Origin: WRMR01 sp031548645
GTDB taxonomy: Bacteria; Planctomycetota; Planctomycetia; Pirellulales; Thermoguttaceae
Assembly (NCBI GenBank): GCA_031548645.1
Contig: JAVBQX010000228.1
Span: forward strand, 1 to 19,888
Length of the DNA stretch: 19,888 bases
Direction of reading: 5' to 3'
This document shows positions 6,691 through 15,110 of this stretch, piece by piece. Under the pieces are notes generated by a model. It had not been told where the DNA came from and made no database searches. It worked only from the letters and a program-made list of their open reading frames with translations. Within the stretch, counting starts at the first letter, position 1; each line of letters begins with the position of its first letter. Both the position numbers and the translations under genes were made by a program.

Positions 6691-6718
6691 ATTATACCCC
6701 ATATTTTACGGAGGCAAA
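6691..6718 (-). promoter_or_regulatory. Promoter of the clpP pair
   Basis: On the minus strand a perfect TATAAT (6691-6696) is followed by GCC. The best -35 at 16 bp is the poor TTTGCC (6713-6718). The predicted start would give a leader of about 70 bases before the clpP start. A perfect 14-bp palindrome at 6733-6746 lies just upstream of the -35, where an activator or repressor could bind. Confidence 0.5.
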
Positions 6719-6732
6719 CACACCGGAACACG

Positions 6733-6746
6733 AATGCCCGGGCATT
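6733..6746. promoter_or_regulatory. Perfect 14-bp palindrome upstream of the clpP promoter
   Basis: AATGCCCGGGCATT is perfectly palindromic and lies about 40-50 bases upstream of the clpP -10. Its size and place suit a dimeric regulator. No regulator can be named, and the site may be chance. Confidence 0.3.
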
Positions 6747-6896
6747 ATCCCAAGATAAACGAGAAAAATCAAGACCAAAAATCAGGAGGTTCACCCGATT
6801 CCACGCCACAGATCCGGGGCATCCCGGGATTCCAAGACAGCAATTGTTCCCGCAAATATTGAATTACGGAATATTTATTGTGCCGACACGATATTA

Positions 6897-8609
6897 TCAG
6901 TCGATCAAATCGCGTTTTGTCACGCGAGCGACCTCGTCGACCGAAGTGTTGCCGCTGAGGACGTTGAGCCAACCGTCGTCGCGCAGGGTGAACATGCCTT
7001 CCGCCTTGGCGGCTTTTTTGATCTGCCACGAGGTCGCGTTTTCACCGGCCAGTTGCCGCACCTGCGGGGTGGTGACCATCAGCTCGTAAATGCCGTTTCG
7101 ACCGCGATAACCCACGTACCGGCATTCGCGACAGCCGGTCGGGCGGAAGAGTCGTCCGCCGCGCTGGGCCAGCATCTCGAACGGAAAGTCTTCCGGCAGC
7201 TCGTCCGGGACGGGGACGTATTCCTCCTTGCAGTGCGGACACAAACGCCGGACCAGACGCTGGGCCATGACCGCCTCGACGCAACTGGAAACGAGGAACG
7301 GTTCGACGCCCATGTCGATCAGACGGGTGTAGGCCCCCGCGGCGTCGTTCGTGTGCAGCGTGCTGAAGACAAGGTGGCCCGTGAGCGCCGCCTGGACCGC
7401 GTTTTCCGCCGTTTCCAGGTCGCGGATTTCGCCGACGAGGCAGATGTCCGGGTCGTGACGCAGGATACTTCGCAGCGAGGCCGCGAAGGTCAGGCCGATT
7501 TTCGTATGCACCTGGATTTGGCTGATGCCTTCGAGGCGGTATTCGACCGGGTCTTCCGTCGTGATGATCTTCGTCGAGGCGTCCTTGATTTCGGTCAAGG
7601 CGCTGTAAAGCGTCGTCGTTTTCCCGGAACCGGTCGGCCCGGTCACGAGAATGATGCCGTGCGGCAGGCGGATCAGCTCGGAAAACGTCGCATAAATGCG
7701 CGAATTCATGCCGAGACCCTTGAGCGAAAATTCCATCGCCTCCTTGTCGAGAAGACGCATGACGATACCTTCGCCGTGAATCATGGGGATGACGGAAACG
7801 CGGACGTCGATTTCGCGGCCCTTGTATTTGAGCTGGATGCGCCCGTCCTGCGGCAGGCGGCGCTCGGCGATGTTCAGCTTCGACATGATTTTCAAGCGGC
7901 TGATGATCGCGGCGGAAAAGCGGTGAATTTCCGGCGGAAACGGCTGCAGGTGCAACACGCCGTCGATGCGGTAACGGATCGTCAACCCGTTCGCTTCCGA
8001 CTCAATGTGAATGTCGCTCGTCCGGGCTTCGATCGCTTCGAGAAAAATTTCGTTGACCAGCCGGATGACCGACGGTTCGCGGGCCATTTCGGACAATTCG
8101 GAACCGTCGGTTTCGAGTTCGCCGAGCAGCTCAATTTCGTGTTCCTTGGCCTCTTCCTCTTTCTGAGCGACGAGACCTTCGATGGTTTCGCTGCCCAATC
8201 CGAGGTGGCGTTTGATCAGCTTGTCGATCTCGCCCTTGAGGGCCAAAACGGGTGTGATTTGCCGGTTCGTGACCGAAGCGATTTCGTCGAGCGGGTACAA
8301 ATTCAGCGGGTCGCTGACGGCGACTGTGATCGAACCGTTGCGGTATTCGATCGGAAAAATGCGTTCGCGGTGGATGAACCGGGTCGGAAATTTTTTGAGG
8401 ATGTCCGGGTTGATTTCAATGTTCGCCAGATCGACGTACTCAATGCCGAATTCGTCGCCCAGCGCGAGGAGCACTTTTTCCTCCGGGACGATGCCGCGTT
8501 CGACCGCAAGCTGGTCAGGTCGCAAACCGCTGATGTTCGGCTGCTGCAAGTCGGTAAGCGTCGGCTGGTCGATCAGCCCTTTTTGTACGAGAATATCGCC
8601 AATTTCCAT
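6897..8609 (-). CDS. GspE/PilB-family secretion/pilus assembly ATPase
   Basis: The 570-residue product is a type II secretion / type IV pilus assembly ATPase. In order: an N-terminal MshEN-like domain (MEIGDILVQKGLI and about the first 130 residues), a linker, and the catalytic domain with Walker A GPTGSGKT (324-331), an Asp box, Walker B GEIRD (393-397), a His box STLHTNDA, and the zinc-binding C-x2-C pairs (457/460 and 493/496). It would power a pilus or secretion platform at the cytoplasmic side of the inner membrane. I chose ATG 8609, because MEIGDILV is the usual family start; a GTG at 8666 would add 19 residues without similarity. Neither start has a strong Shine-Dalgarno. No GspF, pilin or PilT gene is adjacent, so the rest of the machine must be encoded elsewhere. 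Confidence 0.93.
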   Translation of the reverse strand: MEIGDILVQKGLIDQPTLTDLQQPNISGLRPDQLAVERGIVPEEKVLLALGDEFGIEYVDLANIEINPDILKKFPTRFIHRERIFPIEYRNGSITVAVSDPLNLYPLDEIASVTNRQITPVLALKGEIDKLIKRHLGLGSETIEGLVAQKEEEAKEHEIELLGELETDGSELSEMAREPSVIRLVNEIFLEAIEARTSDIHIESEANGLTIRYRIDGVLHLQPFPPEIHRFSAAIISRLKIMSKLNIAERRLPQDGRIQLKYKGREIDVRVSVIPMIHGEGIVMRLLDKEAMEFSLKGLGMNSRIYATFSELIRLPHGIILVTGPTGSGKTTTLYSALTEIKDASTKIITTEDPVEYRLEGISQIQVHTKIGLTFAASLRSILRHDPDICLVGEIRDLETAENAVQAALTGHLVFSTLHTNDAAGAYTRLIDMGVEPFLVSSCVEAVMAQRLVRRLCPHCKEEYVPVPDELPEDFPFEMLAQRGGRLFRPTGCRECRYVGYRGRNGIYELMVTTPQVRQLAGENATSWQIKKAAKAEGMFTLRDDGWLNVLSGNTSVDEVARVTKRDLID

Positions 8610-8690
8610 AACATAAATCTTGAAATGGGGATTGATCAAAAAAATCTTTTCCGGCGGATGCCCCACGGTCAGCGGTTAAACACAATAACC

Positions 8691-8719
8691 ATTATATTTC
8701 CGCGGGGTTTCAGTCCCAA
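8691..8719 (-). promoter_or_regulatory. Sigma70-type promoter of the gspE-like gene
   Basis: On the minus strand TTGGGA (8714-8719) is followed after 17 bp by a perfect TATAAT (8691-8696). The start point would fall about 8684, giving a leader of about 75 bases to the ATG at 8609. An inverted repeat (GGGGTTT 8704-8710, AAACCCC 8724-8730) surrounds the -35 and could be an operator. Confidence 0.6.
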
Positions 8720-8787
8720 GGTTAAACCCCAGAAATTTGGAAAATCGCTCCAAAAAATCCGGTTTTGCGTCAATTTGGCTGTGTTTG

Positions 8788-8815
8788 TTGTTTTGGGGCA
8801 TCGATTTGTTACAAT
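8788..8815 (+). promoter_or_regulatory. Probable promoter of the KDPG aldolase gene
   Basis: TTGTTT (8788-8793) is followed after 16 bp by TACAAT (8810-8815), then GATAA. The match is moderate. It implies an unusually long leader before the start at 9013. Confidence 0.45.
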
Positions 8816-9012
8816 GATAACTCCAGCGAATCGCATGACGTTGAGAGAATGCCGGCGTTGGTTATTGTGGTACAAATATCATGTTTTGATCCGCCTGCGT
8901 GCTCTGCCAATGTGGGGAAAATTGCGCAAAAACCGATGTTTTCATCATTGGTGAAGCAAGCGATCCATCGAATGTGTTTAAATCTAATTGCCAGCACAAT
9001 AGAATTGGAATC

Positions 9013-9642
9013 ATGTCCGTTTTTGAACAAGTAGCCAAAATAAAAGTCGTACCCGTCATTGCGATGGAATCCCAAAACGCCGCCGTTGCGCTGGCCGACG
9101 CCCTTCTGGAAGGTGGGCTGCCCATCGCGGAGATCACGTTTCGCACCGGGGCCGCGGCGGCGGTCATCCGTAAAATGTCGGACGAACGGCCCGACTTGCT
9201 TGTCGGGGCCGGAACGATTTTATCGACCGAGAATCTTAAGGCGGCGATGGATTCGGGGGCGAAATTCGGCGTCGCGCCGGGGTTCAACCCGAAAATCGTC
9301 GAGGCGGCGCAAAAAATGAACTTCCCCTTCATGCCGGGCGTGTGCACTCCGTCCGAGGTGGAAGCGGCCCTGTCGTGCGGCTGCAAAATTTTGAAATTTT
9401 TTCCCGCCGGCGCGATGGGCGGCCTGACCATGCTCAAATCGCTGATTGCGCCCTACGGTCACACGGGTGTGCAATTCATGCCGACCGGCGGCGTTTCCCC
9501 GGCCAATCTGGGCGAATATCTCGCCGTGAAAGGCGTCATCGCCTGTGGCGGAACCTGGATCGCCACGAAAGACGACATCGCGGAAGGAAAGTGGGACGTC
9601 ATCGCCGCACGCTGCCGCGAAGTCGCCGCGATTGCCATGTAA
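9013..9642 (+). CDS. eda: 2-dehydro-3-deoxyphosphogluconate (KDPG) aldolase family protein
   Basis: The 209-residue product is a class I KDPG/KHG aldolase, which splits 2-keto-3-deoxy-6-phosphogluconate into pyruvate and glyceraldehyde 3-phosphate in the Entner-Doudoroff pathway. Family marks: Glu40 and Arg44 in EITFRT, VGAGTIL (64-70), GVAPGFNP, the Schiff-base Lys128 in KILKFFPAGAMGG, and PTGGVSPANLGEYL (157-170). The start was placed at ATG 9013 (MSVFEQVAKIKVVPVIA), where family similarity begins; the 38 residues readable upstream look non-coding. The ribosome site is weak (TTGGAA). It is the only plus-strand gene between 1 and 14 kb apart from the first. A related substrate such as KDPGal or 4-hydroxy-2-oxoglutarate cannot be excluded. 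Confidence 0.92.
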   Translation: MSVFEQVAKIKVVPVIAMESQNAAVALADALLEGGLPIAEITFRTGAAAAVIRKMSDERPDLLVGAGTILSTENLKAAMDSGAKFGVAPGFNPKIVEAAQKMNFPFMPGVCTPSEVEAALSCGCKILKFFPAGAMGGLTMLKSLIAPYGHTGVQFMPTGGVSPANLGEYLAVKGVIACGGTWIATKDDIAEGKWDVIAARCREVAAIAM

Positions 9643-9686
9643 CTCAAACGTGCCGATGGTGGTCGCGATGCGGTCGCCTCACGGTT

Positions 9687-12600
9687 TCAAAAAGTGTAAA
9701 TCGCGCCGTCGGTGCCGATGAGAATGATTTTTGAATTGGCGACGACCGGACCGCAGCCGGGCGCGACGCCGGTTTCGATGACCGGAGCCAGAGTGCCCTG
9801 CGGGAGATCGAATCGCAACAGGGAGCCTTTGCGGGTGGCGAACAGCAATTGCGTTTCGCTGATCGCAAACGGCTGACCGACCGGCGGGCCGTGTTCCAAC
9901 GGCAGTTCGCGAATCGCCGCTTTTCGCGAGTTGATCGGTTGATCGGCCTGCGTGACGGCGACGAACACATTCCGGTCCGTCACCGCAACGGCGGCATCAT
10001 GTCCGCAGGGAAAGGGCCCCCAAACGACCTCGCCGTCCAATTCCCAAGCCTGATACGGTGCATCAATTTGCGGATCGCTTGAAGCGGTTTGTCCTGCCGC
10101 CGGTTGATCGGTTTTTCCCGGTGTGGTTTCGGGAGTTTCGGTCGCGGCACCGGCACGGGGCGGTCTTGCGTTGATGACGAAGGGCGAATCGTTTTGCGGC
10201 TCGACGTTTCCCGTCACGATGACGCCGCCGTACTGCTGATTGACCGCCGCCGGTTTGTTCGGTGATTCCGGTGCCGGCGGCTGCCCGGGCGATTGCGCCG
10301 ATGACAGGCCCGAACCTGCCGTCGAATTTTCGGGGGAAGGCGGTTCGGGCTGCGCGGTCGGCCATTGAAGCGTGTTGCCTTCGGCGGTCAATTGATCGTA
10401 CTCGAACAGCACGAGATGCCCGGCGTTGTCGGCGATCACAATGTTTCGTCCGCATACGAGCGGTTTTGCGACGATAGGGACGGGCAGTTGCAGCGATTTC
10501 GTCATGACGAGCGCGGGGCGGTTGTTCTGCGTGACGAGTTCGATCTGCTGCAACAGTCCGGCGGCGTCGCCGACGAGCAGGGCCGCGTCCCCCGTCGCGT
10601 CAAGGGCGGTTCCGGCGTTGGCGCCGTCTGTCGCCGGTTGCGTTTCGGTTTGCGCGGGTTGGTCAAGCGTTTTTTTCGAAATCAACGTGAGGGGCGACCA
10701 TTTCGACGGGGCGTCCTGCGTGCGTTTCGTAACGAAGGGGTTGCCGATGACCGAGCCGTCGGCGGGCGAGTAAAACGCGAGCTGGCCGTTCGAAAGCGGC
10801 GCGACGATTCCCTGTCCGAGCGGCACGACGGGGCCTGTCAGCGGGGCCGGTACTTGATAGGTCCGCACCTGCGATTGCGGCGATTTACCGTCGTAAACGC
10901 GAATCGCCGACGACGTCGGCAGGTTCGTCATTTGCACGTTCGGCGAAATGCAGCACAAGACGTCGAGCCCGTCGTCGAGCGGCACAAGGTCGGTCACCGG
11001 TTCGGTCAGCGTGCCGGGCGCGACGCGTTGTCGCATGTACGATTCCGTGTTGCACAAGGTCGCTTCGCGCTGCGCCGTCAATTCGTCGAGCGGGATGTCA
11101 AACAATTTGCCGGTCAGCGTGACCAGGTGCAACACCCCGCTGCCCGACGGGGCATTGGCCGCAGCCGCGTTCGTCGTCACGACGGGGCGGGCCGACACGG
11201 CTTCGCCGAACTCGGTCTGCCAGCGGGTCGCGAGGTTCGAAAGCGCGAAAGAACGTGCGACTGCGACTCCCATGAGCGGGTCGAGATAGGTTTGCAGCAG
11301 GTGATTGTCGGCGATTTCGAGCGGCGACTGGCTGATCATTGCCGGGGTCGAGGGAGCGTCCTGCGGGATCAGTCGGCTTCGCGAAGGCTGAACTTCGAAA
11401 TGTTGCAGGCGGTTGTCAGCGACCCAGAGGCTTCGTCCGGCAAGTGAGGCGAAACGCCCCGAAACGGTTTCGCCGCGTTTCAACGGGTCGTCGATGCGAC
11501 CCTCGGCCACCACCTGGTACGGTTTCGCGGGGTCGGTCCCGGTGAGCGAAATCAGTTTGACGTCGCCGCGTTCGGCCATGTACAACAGGTCGTTGCCGTT
11601 GACCAGCGGCGACGATTTGACCAGCCCGTCGAAGGGGATGATTTGCAGCGGCTCGTCGACCCAGGGGACGGGCCGGTCCGTGTTGGCCGGGGCGAACAGC
11701 TTGATCGTCGTGCGCATCGGTCCGGTTTGTTCGGCGACGAGCAGGAACCCCTTGTGTATGACCGGGGCCGCATAAATCGTGCTTTCGAGGTGCCCCGTCG
11801 GGACGATGCCGACATTCGTCAGCGGCACATTTGCGCCGGGTTCGTAACGGAACACGTGCAGCGCCGAATGCAGCGCCGGTTGCACGACCAGTTGCCTTTC
11901 GAGGTCGTAACACGGCGGGGCGCTCGCGTTCTGCATCAAATCAATGTGCCCGAGGCGTTGTCCTTTGGCCAGGTCGACGAGCATCAGCTTTCCCGTCGGC
12001 GTCGTGACGAAATTGACCGGCCACATCGGTTGCGGGTTGACGTAGGCCGTTTCGCCCAACGGGAGGCGGAAGCGTTCCTTGCCCGTCGCGGTATCAACCA
12101 TGAGCAGCGAACGGACGCGGGAGTCGGCCAGCAGCGTGTTGCCGCCCGGCAACCCCGGGATGAGCAGCGGCGAGTTCTGTTCAAGCCCTAGCAATCCAAC
12201 GGGGCAGCGCCAGAGAATCGCCCCCGTCGCAGGGTTGATCGCGTAAACATTTTGCCCCGCATAACTGACGAACGGTTGAGCCGAAAGAGCGGCGTCGGCC
12301 GCGTCAATCGCCGGCCCGTTGCGATACGTCAGCAACAGGGCCGGCATCGGCGCGACGGCAGGCGAAACCGTAGCGTTATCGGAATCGACCGGATTTTCGG
12401 CGGTGTGCGGGATCCATTTCTGGCACAGGGCCTCTGTGCGGGCGATGTCGTTTTTTATGCCTTCGACGACCGGATTGCCCCGCATTTCCGGATGCGAATG
12501 CAGGTATCGCGCCAAAGCCGCGAAAGCGTCGGCGAGCTGCCGCCGGAGCGTCGCAATGTCATCCGACGTGCCCGCGCGAATCGCGTCGAGCATCGCCGTG

Positions 12601-13937
12601 ATTTCCGACTTGACGGTAACGATTTCCTCGTCGCGGGCGATGCGGCGCTGCGTCAATTCAAGCGACCGCCGCGTCGCCTGCAACTGGTTGAACGGCTGCA
12701 TCGCGTTCGGCACGTGCTCATCGACCAGCGCGAGCGCCGCTTCCGATTGCCGGATCGAATCGACGTCGTTCGACTTGTCCGCCATCGCGGCCAGTCCCTC
12801 GGCGACGTTCGGCAAAATGGCGGACAGTTCGATACGGCCTTCGCCCGCGAAATCGGGCAACTGGCTCATGTCGGGCAATTCCTCCCGCACGCAGGCGAGC
12901 GCTTTGTCCCAGTTCGATTTGCTTTCGGTGATCAATCGGATTTTCGACAGCGCGACGCGCAGTTTCGCCTTCGGTACGTTGGCGTTGTTCTCGAAACTCG
13001 CGATAAAATCGTTGTACCCTTCGATCGCCTGGGCGTAAGCCCCGTTATCATAAGCTTCATCGGCGGCAGCAAGCACTTCGTCGGCCCGGCGCTGCATGAG
13101 CAGCCAGACAAGCACGACGCTTGCCAATATCAGCAGCCCGAGCGAGATGATGCCGTACTTGACCAACGGCGTGTCCCATTGGCTTTCGCGTTTTTTCTCC
13201 CGGATTCGCCAGCTTGCGTCTTTCAGCGACAGCGGCGTATCGAAATCCCGCTTTTCATCATCGCCGAAATCGTCGAATGACGGACCGGGCGTTTCCGGCG
13301 GTTTTCCCGGCGGCATTTCGGGCGGCGATTGCGGCGGTCTTTCCGACCGGGAAGGGGGCGGTGTCACCGGTCGGCCTTGAGGCGGCAAGGCATCACGATT
13401 GCCCGGGGATTGCGGCGTTTCCGCTTTTGGGGGTTTTGGAACGGGCTTCGGTTTTTGAGGCGGTCGGGCGGGTTGCGGCGGTTTTGTCCCTGTCGATTGC
13501 GGGGCATTTGCTGCCGGTGATTTCGGCGGCACGGGGACTTCCTTCGACTTCGGCACCTGGACCGGACGCGGCGTTTTCGAAGCCGCGTCCGTCCCGGGCG
13601 GCACTTCCACCGGGGAGTCCGATACCCGTGATTCGGCGTCTGATCCGGGCCGCGAGGTCGGCACGAGATTGACCACGCTGTCGTCCACCAGACGCAATTC
13701 ACTACCCTCTTTTTTTACCGGCTTCGGCGATGCTTTTTTCGCGTCGTTCAGGTAATTGAGAATCGCATTCGAGACAGGGGCCGAAATGATCAACTGTTCG
13801 ACGAGATAATTGGCCAAATCCCCCGCCGGAATCTCGTCCGCCGGCTGCAACAGCGATTGCTCAATGATGGCAATGTGCTTGTCGCTTAAAATTTTCCGTG
13901 TTTTCAGTTCTTGAATGTAATCCCGTGCCGTGACCAT
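9687..13937 (-). CDS. Large membrane-anchored protein with PQQ-like beta-propeller
   Basis: This 1416-residue protein has a distinctive layout. Residues 1-65 form a helical N-terminal domain. Residues about 70-225 are a long Pro/Lys/Ser-rich linker. Arg/Lys-rich residues 244-252 precede one transmembrane helix (about 261-281). After it come a TPR-like segment (about 284-320), a helical region, and from about residue 540 to the end a PQQ/quinoprotein-type propeller (for example YAINPATGAILWRCPVG and YQAWELDGEVVWGPF). A second low-complexity Pro/Ser/Gln region sits about 1240-1330, inside the propeller half. The positive residues before the helix suggest a cytoplasmic N-terminus and an extracytoplasmic propeller. 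The propeller may serve protein interaction rather than cofactor binding, because no dehydrogenase residues are evident. I know such architectures from planctomycetes but not their function. A -10 TATAAT lies 83 bp upstream. Confidence 0.85.
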   Translation of the reverse strand: MVTARDYIQELKTRKILSDKHIAIIEQSLLQPADEIPAGDLANYLVEQLIISAPVSNAILNYLNDAKKASPKPVKKEGSELRLVDDSVVNLVPTSRPGSDAESRVSDSPVEVPPGTDAASKTPRPVQVPKSKEVPVPPKSPAANAPQSTGTKPPQPARPPQKPKPVPKPPKAETPQSPGNRDALPPQGRPVTPPPSRSERPPQSPPEMPPGKPPETPGPSFDDFGDDEKRDFDTPLSLKDASWRIREKKRESQWDTPLVKYGIISLGLLILASVVLVWLLMQRRADEVLAAADEAYDNGAYAQAIEGYNDFIASFENNANVPKAKLRVALSKIRLITESKSNWDKALACVREELPDMSQLPDFAGEGRIELSAILPNVAEGLAAMADKSNDVDSIRQSEAALALVDEHVPNAMQPFNQLQATRRSLELTQRRIARDEEIVTVKSEITAMLDAIRAGTSDDIATLRRQLADAFAALARYLHSHPEMRGNPVVEGIKNDIARTEALCQKWIPHTAENPVDSDNATVSPAVAPMPALLLTYRNGPAIDAADAALSAQPFVSYAGQNVYAINPATGAILWRCPVGLLGLEQNSPLLIPGLPGGNTLLADSRVRSLLMVDTATGKERFRLPLGETAYVNPQPMWPVNFVTTPTGKLMLVDLAKGQRLGHIDLMQNASAPPCYDLERQLVVQPALHSALHVFRYEPGANVPLTNVGIVPTGHLESTIYAAPVIHKGFLLVAEQTGPMRTTIKLFAPANTDRPVPWVDEPLQIIPFDGLVKSSPLVNGNDLLYMAERGDVKLISLTGTDPAKPYQVVAEGRIDDPLKRGETVSGRFASLAGRSLWVADNRLQHFEVQPSRSRLIPQDAPSTPAMISQSPLEIADNHLLQTYLDPLMGVAVARSFALSNLATRWQTEFGEAVSARPVVTTNAAAANAPSGSGVLHLVTLTGKLFDIPLDELTAQREATLCNTESYMRQRVAPGTLTEPVTDLVPLDDGLDVLCCISPNVQMTNLPTSSAIRVYDGKSPQSQVRTYQVPAPLTGPVVPLGQGIVAPLSNGQLAFYSPADGSVIGNPFVTKRTQDAPSKWSPLTLISKKTLDQPAQTETQPATDGANAGTALDATGDAALLVGDAAGLLQQIELVTQNNRPALVMTKSLQLPVPIVAKPLVCGRNIVIADNAGHLVLFEYDQLTAEGNTLQWPTAQPEPPSPENSTAGSGLSSAQSPGQPPAPESPNKPAAVNQQYGGVIVTGNVEPQNDSPFVINARPPRAGAATETPETTPGKTDQPAAGQTASSDPQIDAPYQAWELDGEVVWGPFPCGHDAAVAVTDRNVFVAVTQADQPINSRKAAIRELPLEHGPPVGQPFAISETQLLFATRKGSLLRFDLPQGTLAPVIETGVAPGCGPVVANSKIILIGTDGAIYTF

Positions 13938-14019
13938 GCGATTGTTCCAATTTCAGCCTGACAGCCCTTTTTCGCCAATTCCTTTCCCTTCCACATCACC
14001 CCTTCGACCTTCAGCGGCC

Positions 14020-14048
14020 ATTATAACAAAACCTGATGGAAAAGAAAA
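14020..14048 (-). promoter_or_regulatory. Probable promoter of the PQQ-propeller gene
   Basis: On the minus strand TTTTCT (14043-14048, three of six) is followed after 17 bp by a perfect TATAAT (14020-14025), then GGCC. It lies 83 bases upstream of the ATG at 13937. Confidence 0.45.
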
Positions 14049-14261
14049 CCTTCTCACGCCGGGCTTTGCATTGGCCGACATAAGCCTTGCCACATTCGCC
14101 TGAGTGTTTTCCACGCGTAAAATATGCTTTGTCCAGACTTTTACCCGACAGGTGATTGACCGCCATACTCCCAAAAGTTCTGACTTTGCATATTGGGCAA
14201 AACGAACAACATCAGGATCGTTCTGTGTGATCTGAGTTTTCCGCAAAAAGAGCTAAAATGC

Positions 14262-14290
14262 TTGTCAATCGGACAGCGGCCTGTTATAAT
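14262..14290 (+). promoter_or_regulatory. Near-consensus promoter of the winged-helix/ATPase pair
   Basis: TTGTCA (14262-14267, five of six) and TATAAT (14285-14290, perfect) are separated by exactly 17 bp. This is one of the two best sigma70-type promoters in the window. The leader to the ATG at 14346 would be about 50 bases and carries GAGAG just before the start. Confidence 0.8.
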
Positions 14291-14345
14291 TGAATTTTGT
14301 TATCGAAATTTACCGCCGTTTTCTCATTAAATTAACCGAGAGTTC

Positions 14346-15107
14346 ATGATGACTTCAGAAAAAACCGCGTATTTGGAAAATCTCCTGACCGTGCATAAGG
14401 AAAAAGAGAAAAAAAATTATCTCACCGTTTCTCAACTATTAACGAAGTTTGGGAAAACCGGCCTGAAACAGTTTGATCTTTCCGCAAAACCAAGCGGAAA
14501 GGAATTAGAATCGACACTTAGTCCGTTCCTCGGGACAAATTTGATGTTTCTCAAAAAAGCAAGTTCACTGTATCTTGTTTTCAACATGCCTCTCCACGAA
14601 TTGATTTTTGAAACGTTCTTGGAAAAAATCAACAAAGGACCATTCTCTCCGGCAACACTTGCACAACACTTGCCGATGAAAAAAGATGAATATGTCAAGG
14701 CTGTCAATTTCCTGCTCGAAACCGGGCGGATCACCGTGAAAATCAACGACAAATTCATTGTCAGTGTCCAATCGGTTTCCGGAACCCCATCCGCATCGGC
14801 GACGCCAACCGCGTCGCCGATTCCTTCGCCGCAACCAACAGCCCCCCCTCAACATACCGAACGCGAACTGTTCAAAGCGGCGTTTGATAAACTCGACCGG
14901 GGACGAATTTACGTGCGAATCTGTTACATGCGTCGCGAGCTTGGCTGGAGCGAGGAACGATTCAACGCGTTGCTTCGCAAACTTCGTGCGGACGGTACGA
15001 TCCAGCTTCACGCGGGCGACGTTTCCACGATGACCGAAGAGGATGTCAACCAAAGTTATACGGATGAAAACAATTTCTTTTACGCGACTTTGACCTGGAA
15101 AAATTGA
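14346..15107 (+). CDS. Predicted winged-helix protein, partner of the ATPase
   Basis: I do not recognise this 253-residue protein as a named family. Its layout suggests two winged-helix regions. The first, about 83-140 (SPATLAQHLPMKKDEYVKAV and the ITVKINDKFIV wing-like strands), follows an N-terminal charged helix region. The second, about 172-253, reads as helix-helix-wing: FDKLDRGRIYVRICYMRREL, then EERFNALLRKLRADGTIQLH, then strands ending in YATLTWKN. A Ser/Thr/Pro-rich linker (about 143-170) joins them. The start has two ATGs in a row (14346, 14349) after GAGAG. The next gene starts 3 bp after the stop, so the two are translationally coupled and probably act together. It could be a DNA-binding or adaptor subunit. 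The DNA is AT-richer than the flanks (for example 19 of 60 G+C in 14401-14460). Confidence 0.75.
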   Translation: MMTSEKTAYLENLLTVHKEKEKKNYLTVSQLLTKFGKTGLKQFDLSAKPSGKELESTLSPFLGTNLMFLKKASSLYLVFNMPLHELIFETFLEKINKGPFSPATLAQHLPMKKDEYVKAVNFLLETGRITVKINDKFIVSVQSVSGTPSASATPTASPIPSPQPTAPPQHTERELFKAAFDKLDRGRIYVRICYMRRELGWSEERFNALLRKLRADGTIQLHAGDVSTMTEEDVNQSYTDENNFFYATLTWKN

Positions 15108-15110
15108 ACA

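Larger units (their letters stand above)
8667..9012. other. Divergent intergenic region between the gspE-like gene and eda
   Basis: This 346-bp gap holds the minus-strand promoter of the ATPase gene and a plus-strand promoter for the aldolase. The part 8820-9012 would be a long leader of about 190 bases for the aldolase mRNA. I see no recognisable riboswitch or RNA gene in it. An upstream in-frame ATG at 8899 adds residues unlike the aldolase family and is not the likely start. Confidence 0.5.
13938..14345. other. Divergent intergenic region upstream of the ATPase module
   Basis: This 408-bp gap separates a GC-rich minus-strand gene from the AT-richer plus-strand pair. It holds one promoter for each direction (14020-14048 minus, 14262-14290 plus). 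A 97-codon minus-strand frame (13953-14246) runs through the minus-strand promoter and shows no family features, so I do not call it a gene. I see no tRNA or attachment site. Confidence 0.55.

Noticed and set aside
6647..6862. 71-codon plus-strand frame
   Set aside because: It covers the clpP promoter and palindrome region and has no ribosome site or conserved features.
7053..8954. 633-codon plus-strand open frame
   Set aside because: It is antisense to the GspE/PilB gene, whose motifs are unmistakable; its composition is that of a shadow frame.
8899..9012. Upstream in-frame start for the aldolase (38 extra residues)
   Set aside because: Family similarity begins at the ATG at 9013; the added residues are Cys/Asn-rich and unlike any aldolase N-terminus.
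10365..11447. 360-codon plus-strand open frame, and the similar one at 12252-13280
   Set aside because: Both are shadows of the PQQ-propeller gene with Arg-rich, low-information translation.
13953..14246. 97-codon minus-strand frame in the divergent gap
   Set aside because: It runs through the likely promoter of the PQQ gene, has no ribosome site or family features, and is unlike its neighbours in composition.
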